The notes under the pieces: model-generated
Databases searched by the model: none
What the model was told of the DNA's origin: nothing
The model's input: only the letters and a program-made list of their open reading frames with translations
Translations under genes and position numbers: made by a program
Assembly: GCA_945860425.1 (NCBI GenBank)
Contig: CAMAQU010000013.1
Span: 1-16,340 of the forward strand
From: Sphingomonas paucimobilis
GTDB lineage: Bacteria > Pseudomonadota > Alphaproteobacteria > Sphingomonadales > Sphingomonadaceae
DNA: 16,340 bases
Direction: 5' to 3'
Shown: piece after piece, positions 1 through 6,468 of the stretch
Position numbering within the stretch: position 1 is the first letter of the stretch
Layout: every line of letters begins with the position of its first letter

Positions 1-1026
1 AGTCAAAGCGACAACATAATCAATTTTCTGGCGATCCAGCATCGCGAAAAACTGGCCCAGCCGCGCATCAAGCGAGATCATCTGGCCGCACATTTCCGGC
101 CCTTCGGTGCCATAGCTATGGCCGATATAATCGGTCGCAGACAGGCCAATCGCCAACACATCGGTGCCTGCGCGCCGGCCCAATCCGTTCGCGGCAACCA
201 TGCTTTCGGCAAGATCAAGTGTTGCCAAATCAATGGCGCGGGTCGTCCGGAAGTCCTTGGCTGTATTTTCCGCCTTGTCCGTGCGTGGTCCATCCTCCGC
301 GCCATCGCCGACCGTCAGCTTGCCAACCTGAACCGGCGCTATCCGCGCCTGACATTGCGGCGGCAGGGGCGGGATGACGGGCTTGGCAATCCATTGTGCA
401 ATGCGCGCGTTGACCGCAGCGAGTGCTGGAACAGCGGTGCTCACCCCGCTGCGATCCGCCCCGACATAGGTGGTGAAGCCCTTGGCCCGCCAATCATACC
501 AAAAGGTCTGATCTGCCTTGCGTCCGGCCATGAGCGTCGCGCCACGATCCTTGCCCGAGACGGCAAAAACGCGCGTTGTGCTGCCGGGCAGGGATTTCAT
601 CCGATCGCCCAGCGTCTGCCAATCCGCGCTCAGATGCTTGAGCGAGACCGTATAATCATCATGCGAGCTGCCGGGGATATCTTCGTCCTCAACGCAATAA
701 ATCTCATCATAACGGTCGCCGCGCATACCGAACCAATCATTGGCGGCAATCCCGGCGCGACCCGGGCGGATGCCGCTGGTGATGGTGGAGTGGCCGGGGC
801 AGGTTTCAGTTGCGGCATGGCTTTGATAGCCGCCGGGAAAGACAACGCCACTGGCCATGCGCTTGAGGCCGCCGGTATATTTGCCGCGCCATTGGCTGAA
901 CAGGTCGCTTGAAAACTGGTCGACCGACAGGACGACCACCAGCTTGGGCGCGCCATCGGGCACTTGCGCCTGCGCGGGCATAGCCGAAAAAAGGGCGGCG
1001 GCGGCAAACCAGCGGGCAAACCTCAT
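1..1026 (-). CDS. Secreted alkaline phosphatase, PafA/SPAP type, 3' end truncated
   Basis: The first 342 codons of a periplasmic phosphomonoesterase of the alkaline phosphatase superfamily (type I phosphodiesterase/nucleotide pyrophosphatase fold); the rest lies beyond the left edge. A signal peptide (residues 1-20, cleaved near AQA) precedes the core. Visible active-site features are a metal-ligand Asp in VLSVDQ (D36), the nucleophile motif TETCPGH (T75), N96 in AANDWF, the SGKDR segment (K159, R161), and the metal pair in DYIGHSYG (D299, H303). The Asn plus Lys-x-Arg set is what I recall separating PafA/SPAP phosphate-monoester enzymes from diesterase relatives. The readable frame ends at VALT, just where family members continue with the ADHG metal motif, so the gene is probably intact. 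The start is backed by AGGAG 8 nt upstream. It diverges from the dsbD-like gene with 48 bp between starts. Confidence 0.9.
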   Translation of the reverse strand, partial: MRFARWFAAAALFSAMPAQAQVPDGAPKLVVVLSVDQFSSDLFSQWRGKYTGGLKRMASGVVFPGGYQSHAATETCPGHSTITSGIRPGRAGIAANDWFGMRGDRYDEIYCVEDEDIPGSSHDDYTVSLKHLSADWQTLGDRMKSLPGSTTRVFAVSGKDRGATLMAGRKADQTFWYDWRAKGFTTYVGADRSGVSTAVPALAAVNARIAQWIAKPVIPPLPPQCQARIAPVQVGKLTVGDGAEDGPRTDKAENTAKDFRTTRAIDLATLDLAESMVAANGLGRRAGTDVLAIGLSATDYIGHSYGTEGPEMCGQMISLDARLGQFFAMLDRQKIDYVVALT

Positions 1027-1061
1027 CCAAAGTCTCCTGTGCAATCAACTGCAAGCTTGGC

Positions 1062-1067
1062 TATAGA
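1062..1067 (+). promoter_or_regulatory. Possible -10 element (TATAGA) for the dsbD-like gene
   Basis: The 48-bp gap between the divergent starts holds TATAGA ending 7 nt before the ATG at 1075. If it is a -10 box, transcription would begin at or next to the start codon and give a leaderless or near-leaderless mRNA. That would fit the absence of a clear Shine-Dalgarno there. I see no convincing -35 box at the right distance, and six bases is weak evidence. The same bases read TCTATA on the other strand and could serve the phosphatase gene. Confidence 0.25.
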
Positions 1068-1074
1068 GCAGACT

Positions 1075-3111
1075 ATGACCTCGCAAGGACTTTCCTTAGT
1101 GGCCCTTCGTGGCCTGATGATGACGGCGCTGCTGGCCCTTCTCGCACTCGCTTTACCCGCACGGGCAGAGAATAACATCACGACCCGTTTATTGGCCGAA
1201 AACCAGACGCCGGCGGCTGGCCAAACCATCATGCTAGCCATTGATATGCAGCCAAAGCCCGGCTGGCATGGCTATTGGAAAAACCCCGGCGATGCAGGTG
1301 TTGGCATTCAGCTGAATTGGAGCCTTCCCAAAGGCGCACGCCTTGGCGCCATGCGCTGGCCTGTTCCCGAACAGCTTGTGGTCGCCGGGTTGATGAACCA
1401 TGTGTTCAACGGCGACCACGCGCTGTTATTGCCGCTGACTCTGCCAAAGGGGCTGGCGCCCGGAACCCGCCTGCCCTTGCGCGCGCAAGCCCAATGGCTG
1501 GCCTGCACCGACAAGATTTGCGTACCCGAACGCGGTACATTGCTGGTGGATCTGGTCGTGGGCGATGGCCGGATTGCGCCCAAAGATCAGGCGCTATTTG
1601 ATCAATGGCGCGCGCGCCTTGCCATGCCCTTGGGCAGCGAAGGGCGCTTTGAGCAAGCGGGCAAGACAATGCGCATCGCCTTGCCCCTCCCCGCCAGTGT
1701 TTCAGCGAACGACCCCTGGTTTTACGCCGAAACCGAAAATGCCCTGCGCTATGCAGCACCGCAAAAAAGCGTGCGCAATGGCGATGAAATCATCATCGAA
1801 ACCGAATCCTCCGGCACGCCTGTCACCGAATTGCGCGGCGTCATCGCCACAGGCGCTGGGCGCGGGTTTGAAATTGTGGCACGGCCCGGCGCAGTCCCGC
1901 CAGCCAGCCCGGCCTTTGATGCTGCAACAATCCTTCTGGCGCTCGGCGGGGCCTTATTGGGCGGTCTGTTGCTCAATGTGATGCCCTGCGTCTTTCCGGT
2001 GATCAGCCTCAAAGCCATGAGCCTTGCCCGTGCAGGCGGTGATCAAAAAGCAGCCCAGAAAGAGGCGCTGGCCTATACGCTGGGCGTTGTCCTAACCTGC
2101 CTTGCGCTGGGTGGCGCGCTGCTGGCGCTGCGTGCAGGCGGCATGGCCATTGGCTGGGCCTTTCAGTTGCAAGAGCCGCGGGTCATTCTCCTTCTGCTGC
2201 TGCTGGTCGTGGCGATCACGCTCAATCTGGCTCAGGTCTTTCACCTGCGGGGCTTTGGCGGTGGGCAATCGCTTGCCGGGCGTGACGGCGTAGGCGGTGC
2301 ATTTTGGACAGGGGTGCTCGCCGCCTTTGTCGCGACCCCGTGCACCGGCCCCTTCATGGCAGCCGCCTTGGGCGCCGCGCTTGTGCTGCCGATAGCGGCG
2401 GCGCTCGCCATTTTTGCCGGGCTTGGCCTTGGGCTGGCCCTGCCCTTCTTGCTGATTGGTTATATCCCCGCCCTGCGCGCGCGCCTGCCCAAGCCCGGCC
2501 CTTGGATGGCCCGGTTCCAGATCATCCTTGCCATTCCCATGGCACTGACAGCGGCGGGCCTTGCTTGGCTCCTCTGGCGACAAACGGGGAGTTCCGGCCT
2601 TGCCATCGGCATCGCGGCCACGCTGGCGCTCTCCGTCGGGCTGATCCTCATCGGCCGTCGGCAGGCAGGCGGGCAGACCACACTTGCCTTTGCCGCTGCC
2701 CTGACCTTTGCCAGCCTAATGCTCATCACACTGGTGCCGTTGAACGCCGCAGCGGCGCGCGGCGAGGCCAGCGACCATGTGCCGTTCAGCGCCTCCAAAC
2801 TTGCGCAATTGCGCGCAGAGGGCCGACCCGTCTTCCTCTATTTCACCGCCGATTGGTGCTTGACCTGCAAAGTGAATGAGCAGGCCGCCATCAACCGCGA
2901 TGATGTGAAGGCCGCTTTTGACAAAGCAGGCATTGTCATCATGGTTGGGGATTGGACAAATGCCGACCCTGCCATTGGCCGCTTTCTAGAAGCACAGGGC
3001 CGGTCGGGCGTGCCGCTTTATCTCTATTATGCCAAAGGGGCAGATCCCAAGGAACTGCCCCAGATTTTGACACCCGCCCTGCTGACGGCGCTGGCCGCAC
3101 CCGGGCGCTGA
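1075..3111 (+). CDS. DsbD/ScsB-like protein-disulfide reductase
   Basis: An inner-membrane thiol reductase that carries electrons from cytoplasmic thioredoxin to periplasmic thiol proteins. The 678-residue product has a signal peptide (about 1-29, ending ALPARA) and an N-terminal periplasmic domain with the redox pair WLACTDKICVP (C144, C149). A hydrophobic core from about residue 280 to 550 carries the two membrane cysteines, in NVMPCVFP (C305) and ATPCTGPF (C423). The C-terminal thioredoxin domain has DWCLTC (C595, C598). All three cysteine pairs of the relay are present, so it should be functional. The frame is open back to 964, but the extra 37 codons would overlap the phosphatase coding strand and precede a good signal peptide, so I take the ATG at 1075; an ATG at 1117 is possible. 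The Shine-Dalgarno is weak. The N-terminal domain resembles the ScsB type more than E. coli DsbD. A likely partner is the DsbA/ScsC-like protein at 12726-13460. Confidence 0.9.
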   Translation: MTSQGLSLVALRGLMMTALLALLALALPARAENNITTRLLAENQTPAAGQTIMLAIDMQPKPGWHGYWKNPGDAGVGIQLNWSLPKGARLGAMRWPVPEQLVVAGLMNHVFNGDHALLLPLTLPKGLAPGTRLPLRAQAQWLACTDKICVPERGTLLVDLVVGDGRIAPKDQALFDQWRARLAMPLGSEGRFEQAGKTMRIALPLPASVSANDPWFYAETENALRYAAPQKSVRNGDEIIIETESSGTPVTELRGVIATGAGRGFEIVARPGAVPPASPAFDAATILLALGGALLGGLLLNVMPCVFPVISLKAMSLARAGGDQKAAQKEALAYTLGVVLTCLALGGALLALRAGGMAIGWAFQLQEPRVILLLLLLVVAITLNLAQVFHLRGFGGGQSLAGRDGVGGAFWTGVLAAFVATPCTGPFMAAALGAALVLPIAAALAIFAGLGLGLALPFLLIGYIPALRARLPKPGPWMARFQIILAIPMALTAAGLAWLLWRQTGSSGLAIGIAATLALSVGLILIGRRQAGGQTTLAFAAALTFASLMLITLVPLNAAAARGEASDHVPFSASKLAQLRAEGRPVFLYFTADWCLTCKVNEQAAINRDDVKAAFDKAGIVIMVGDWTNADPAIGRFLEAQGRSGVPLYLYYAKGADPKELPQILTPALLTALAAPGR

Positions 3112-3118
3112 CCTCTTG

Positions 3119-3146
3119 CGTCATTCCCGCGAAGGCGGGAATGACG
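3119..3146. repeat. Perfect inverted repeat between convergent genes, possible bidirectional terminator
   Basis: CGTCATTCCCGC (3119-3130), a 4-nt loop GAAG, then the exact complement GCGGGAATGACG (3135-3146). The 12-bp GC-rich stem fills most of the 48-bp gap between the stop of the dsbD-like gene and the stop of the GMC gene, where a terminator serving both directions would sit. Neither strand has a T-tract after the stem, so it is not a textbook intrinsic terminator. The ATTCCCGC...GCGGGAAT core is, from memory, a common dispersed palindromic repeat in proteobacterial genomes, so it may be a copy of a genome-wide repeat family doing a terminator's work. Confidence 0.8.
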
Positions 3147-3159
3147 GGTGGATTCGCGT

Positions 3160-4746
3160 TTAGCCCAGATCTGCCTTCACGAAGTCAGCGCAGCGTTCCC
3201 CAATCATAATGGATGGGGCATTTGTATTGCCAGAGACAAGGCGCGGCATCACCGACGCATCGGCGATATAAAGCCCCTCCACCCCGCGCACGCGCAGGTG
3301 CGGATCGCACACTGCCTGATCATCCGACCCCATGCGGGCCGAACCCACCGGGTGATAGACCGTATCGGCGCGACTGCGGATCAGGTGATCGAGCGCGGCA
3401 TCATCGTCGAGCGGCGTTGCATGGCGATCGACACCCTGATGCTTGGCAAGCGCCGGGGCAGCAGCAATGCGATGCACCAGCTTCACCCCATCGCGCAGCA
3501 CCTGCATATCCCGATCATCATCTAAGAAATTGGGATCAATGAGCGGAGCTGCCATGGGGTCCGCACTCGCCAGGCGCACGGTGCCACGGCTGTGCGGCCG
3601 CAGCACGCAGACATGGATGGAATAGCCCGCGCCGCTCACCGATTCCCGACCATGATCTTCCAGCATCGCCGGGACAAAGTGAAACTGCACGTCCGGCACG
3701 GTCACATCGGCACGGGTTTTGGCAAAGCCGCCCGATTCCGCATAGGGCGTGGTCAAAGTCCCCGTCCGCTTGGACCGCCATTCAAAGATTGAGCGCAAGA
3801 ACCGCATCGATCCAGACAGGGTGGTGCCGTTGAACACGCTGCCGCCAGTTTTGAAGCTGGCGACATAATCAATATGATCTTGCAGATCAGACCCGACAGC
3901 GGGCCGATCCACCAGCACCTCTATGCCGTGCGCCTTCAAATGATCGGCCGGGCCAATGCCCGACAGCATCAGAATGTGCGGCGTGCCAAAGGCCCCAGCC
4001 GACAGGATGACGGCCCGACGCGCGCGCAGGGTGCGCGTTGTGCGCCCTTGCCGAATGCGCACGCCCGTCGCCCTGCCATTTTCAATGATGATTTTCTCAA
4101 CCTGCGCCCCGGTTTCAACATGGAGCCGACCTGCGGCCTGCGCGGGCAAAACATAAGCGCGCGCCGCCGTCCAGCGTTCGCCCTTTTTCTGGGTGACCTG
4201 ATAGACGCCAACGCCTTCCAGCTTCTCCCCATTGAAATCGGGGTTGCGCGGCAGCTGCAATTCGGCGGCGGCCTCGACAAAGTCGACACTGCCGGGATTG
4301 GGCCAAAGCTGATCACTGACCGACAAGGGGCCGGTGCCGCCATGAAACTTATCATCCCCGCGCACATTGGCTTCGGCCCGGCGGAAGACGGGCAGCACGT
4401 CCTTATAGCTCCAGCCCTTGGCCCCAAGCTTATGCCAATTATCATAATCCCAGGCACAGCCACGAATATAGAGCATGGCATTGACGGCGGAGGAACCGCC
4501 CAGCCCTTTGCCGCGCGGCTGATAGCCGGGTCGGCCATTCAGGCCCTTTTGCGGAACCGTATCAAAGCGCCAATTAGAGTTTTTGGGCAGAAAGGGAAGC
4601 ATGCCCGGCGCAATGATACGCCAGCTTTCATTCTTTGACCCAGCCTCAATCACGCAGACGCTATAGCGCCCGTCCTCGCTCAGCCGACCGGCGGCGGCGC
4701 TGCCTCCGGAGCCGCCACCGATGACGATGATGTCGAAGTCTTCCAT
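3160..4746 (-). CDS. GMC-family FAD-dependent alcohol/choline dehydrogenase-like oxidoreductase
   Basis: A flavoprotein oxidising an alcohol group with FAD. The 528-residue product starts with the dinucleotide-binding motif IIVIGGGSGGSAAAGRL (glycines 10-15) and the ribose-binding acid in VIEAG (E34). Further on are GMC signature 1 (GKGLGGSSAVNAMLY), GMC signature 2 (GAFGTPHILMLSGIGP), and the C-terminal catalytic pair H465 (YHPVGSARMG) and N509 (SGNTNAPS). The His/Asn pair and length match choline dehydrogenase, alcohol dehydrogenase AlkJ and polyethylene-glycol dehydrogenase relatives; the substrate cannot be told from sequence. There is no signal peptide, so it is cytoplasmic or peripheral at the inner membrane. 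The start is fixed by the FAD motif immediately after it and by AGGA 9 nt upstream. It lies last in the minus-strand run, and its first 67 nt overlap the end of the desaturase frame. Confidence 0.92.
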   Translation of the reverse strand: MEDFDIIVIGGGSGGSAAAGRLSEDGRYSVCVIEAGSKNESWRIIAPGMLPFLPKNSNWRFDTVPQKGLNGRPGYQPRGKGLGGSSAVNAMLYIRGCAWDYDNWHKLGAKGWSYKDVLPVFRRAEANVRGDDKFHGGTGPLSVSDQLWPNPGSVDFVEAAAELQLPRNPDFNGEKLEGVGVYQVTQKKGERWTAARAYVLPAQAAGRLHVETGAQVEKIIIENGRATGVRIRQGRTTRTLRARRAVILSAGAFGTPHILMLSGIGPADHLKAHGIEVLVDRPAVGSDLQDHIDYVASFKTGGSVFNGTTLSGSMRFLRSIFEWRSKRTGTLTTPYAESGGFAKTRADVTVPDVQFHFVPAMLEDHGRESVSGAGYSIHVCVLRPHSRGTVRLASADPMAAPLIDPNFLDDDRDMQVLRDGVKLVHRIAAAPALAKHQGVDRHATPLDDDAALDHLIRSRADTVYHPVGSARMGSDDQAVCDPHLRVRGVEGLYIADASVMPRLVSGNTNAPSIMIGERCADFVKADLG

Positions 4747-5630
4747 GCCTGTTTATCCTGCCATCTCTGTCTAATGTGATCACTTGTATCGCGGCTATTG
4801 TCATGCGACCAGCCGGGCTGCTTCCAAATATAGCCAAGCTTGTGCCGCCATGGGGCCGACCAAAGATCGCGCGCAATGCCGACCCATTCATGAAAGGAAA
4901 CCCAAATCAGGTTGAAGCTGCCAATCTGTCGCACCAGCCCATAGCGAACCGGGTCTTCCGCCACTTCCGGCGTGAAGGTGCCAAACATCCGATCCCAGAT
5001 GATGAAGACGCCGGCATAATTGCGGTCAAGATAGCGCGGGTTGGTCGCGTGATGGACGCGGTGGTGGCTGGGCGTGTTCATCACCGCCTCAAACCAGCGC
5101 GGAAAACGATCCACCACTTCGGTATGAATCCAGAATTGGTAAATCAGGTTTATCGCACCACAGAAAAACACCATCGCCGGATGAAAGCCGATCAGCATCA
5201 GCGGCAAGCGAAAGATAAAGCTGACCGCGATAAAACCCGTCCATGTCTGCCGCAGCGCGGTGGAGAGGTTGTAATGCTGGCTGCTATGGTGGTTGACATG
5301 GCTCGCCCAGAACCAACGCACCCGATGGGCCGAGCGGTGAAAGGCATAATAGGCCAGATCATCCAGCACAAAGCACAGGCCCCAGGCCCACCAGGCAAAA
5401 GGAATACTCGTCAGCCGAAAGTCATAAGCCGCAACCGCCATCGCATAGACGCCACCTGCCACAATCAGGCCGGCCACCGTGCTGCCAAAGCCCATGGAGA
5501 GCGAAATGAGCGTGTCTTTCGGCTCATATTTTTCGGGCGCGCGGCGCTTGGCCCAAATCATTTCCAGAACGATCAGCAGCACAAAGGCCGGAACCGCAAA
5601 ATCAATCGGGTTGGGAAATGTCGTCGTCAT
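4680..5630 (-). CDS. Sterol desaturase-family membrane hydroxylase
   Basis: A 316-residue integral membrane di-iron enzyme of the fatty acid hydroxylase/sterol desaturase superfamily, which hydroxylates or desaturates lipids, sterols or carotenoids. The histidine boxes are FHRSAH, HVNHH and HHRVHH, as expected for the di-iron site. Hydrophobic segments lie near residues 9-25, 45-70, 78-95 and 125-165. The family's usual C-terminal stretch, here GYIWKQPGWSHD, is followed by about 40 residues, of which the last 22 (Ser/Ala/Pro-rich) come from reading the start of the GMC gene in another frame. That tail is probably non-functional. The ATG at 5630 overlaps the upstream gene's TGA as ATGA, which suggests translational coupling. 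The substrate is unknown; the neighbouring GMC gene would fit further oxidation of a hydroxyl made here, but that is inference. Confidence 0.9.
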   Translation of the reverse strand: MTTTFPNPIDFAVPAFVLLIVLEMIWAKRRAPEKYEPKDTLISLSMGFGSTVAGLIVAGGVYAMAVAAYDFRLTSIPFAWWAWGLCFVLDDLAYYAFHRSAHRVRWFWASHVNHHSSQHYNLSTALRQTWTGFIAVSFIFRLPLMLIGFHPAMVFFCGAINLIYQFWIHTEVVDRFPRWFEAVMNTPSHHRVHHATNPRYLDRNYAGVFIIWDRMFGTFTPEVAEDPVRYGLVRQIGSFNLIWVSFHEWVGIARDLWSAPWRHKLGYIWKQPGWSHDNSRDTSDHIRQRWQDKQAWKTSTSSSSVAAPEAAPPPVG

Positions 5631-6028
5631 GATGGTAACCGCCTTAAAGCTGAGGCCCAGACAGGCGCATCTTCCCCGAGGTTCAGGGTGATCGGGCGGA
5701 CGCCCATATCATGCGTGTCGAGGATCAGAAAATTTTGATCGAGCCGGGCATCAACCTGCCGATCCAGCAAGCGCCCAACAAAGGCCGCGCCATGGCGACG
5801 GATCAGCAATTGTCGCCCCTCAATATCCCGCAACAACGCGCCCATACCTGCGCGGTCGAGCGCGACAGCAACCGGGATGAAATCAAACACCTGTTCCTGC
5901 GCAATTTCGCGTGCATGGCGGGCATCGCGAATGCGGATATGGCCGCCCAGCTGCAACATCCACGCGAAACCAGCAAGCGCCAAAATCGACCCCAGAGACA
6001 CGCCGAATTTGATCAGCTCTGCCAGCAT
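5627..6028 (-). CDS. Membrane-anchored protein of unknown function, 133 aa
   Basis: I do not recognise a characterised family. The protein has one hydrophobic segment (about residues 7-27) that is either an N-terminal anchor or an uncleaved signal, then a soluble domain of about 100 residues. Recognisable stretches are HIRIRDARHAREIA, ALDRAGMGALLRD, RQLLIRRHGAAFVGRLLD and NFLILDTHDMG. They look like a compact mixed alpha/beta domain with no cysteine and no obvious catalytic motif. I have a general impression of similar proteins in other sphingomonads but cannot confirm it. It is surely a gene: it is coupled at both ends (TGATG with the upstream TIGR01244 gene, ATGA with the desaturase gene) and fills the space exactly. 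Its position suggests an accessory role for the desaturase. No function is assigned. Confidence 0.8.
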   Translation of the reverse strand: MLAELIKFGVSLGSILALAGFAWMLQLGGHIRIRDARHAREIAQEQVFDFIPVAVALDRAGMGALLRDIEGRQLLIRRHGAAFVGRLLDRQVDARLDQNFLILDTHDMGVRPITLNLGEDAPVWASALRRLPS

Positions 6029-6456
6029 CAGGCCTGCGCCTTCAGCATATCCATGAGCGGGCGGACGGGCGACACATCATAGCCAGCCTTGGCCGCCATA
6101 TTGGTGAGCGCATCGGGATCGCCCCCTTGCGCACTTTCGGCCAGCGCCCACAGCAAGGTTGAGCGTGTGCCGGACCGACAATAGGCCAGAATCTTGCCCT
6201 GCGCGCCCTGAAGCGCGGCCACCATCGCCATCACTTGTGGTTGGCTGAAGCCCGAATGGGTGATGGGAATGGCGATATATTCCATCCCCGCGGCGCGCGC
6301 GGCGGCCTCAATATCGGCACCCGGAATCTGGTCATCCGATTCGCCCTCTGGCCGATTATTGATGATCAACGCAACGCCCGCGGCCTTGGCTTCCGCTACG
6401 GCATCGACGCTGATTTGCGGGGCCACCATGATATCAGTTGTGATCGAGCGGAACAT
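6028..6456 (-). CDS. TIGR01244/DUF442 sulfur transferase/phosphatase-like protein
   Basis: A 142-residue cytoplasmic protein with the dual-specificity-phosphatase-like fold of the TIGR01244 (DUF442, beta-lactamase hydrolase-like) family. It opens FRSITTDIMVAPQIS and has IINNRPEGES (about 31-40), IPITHSGFS (about 63-71) and the active-site loop YCRSGTRST with C93. The cysteine-to-arginine spacing is C-x4-R, as in rhodanese-type loops, rather than the C-x5-R of true phosphatases, so persulfide chemistry is more likely than phosphatase activity. Family members in other bacteria are found alone or fused to sulfide or persulfide enzymes. The start is well supported by AGGAG 9 nt upstream. That Shine-Dalgarno overlaps the recQ stop codon. 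The stop overlaps the next start by 1 nt (TGATG). No persulfide dioxygenase or sulfide:quinone reductase lies nearby in this window. Confidence 0.88.
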   Translation of the reverse strand: MFRSITTDIMVAPQISVDAVAEAKAAGVALIINNRPEGESDDQIPGADIEAAARAAGMEYIAIPITHSGFSQPQVMAMVAALQGAQGKILAYCRSGTRSTLLWALAESAQGGDPDALTNMAAKAGYDVSPVRPLMDMLKAQA

Positions 6457-6468
6457 GATCTTCTTCTC

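Noticed and set aside
118..912. Long plus-strand open frame across the phosphatase gene
   Set aside because: It is antisense to a frame with signal peptide and active-site motifs. Its own translation has no recognisable domain.
964..1074. N-terminal extension of the dsbD-like frame
   Set aside because: The extra 37 residues are basic and low in complexity, overlap the phosphatase signal sequence on the other strand, and would bury a good signal peptide.
4776..5738. 320-codon plus-strand open frame opposite the desaturase gene
   Set aside because: The minus strand has three histidine boxes in the right order. The plus-strand product is a His/Arg-rich composition artefact of a GC-rich gene.
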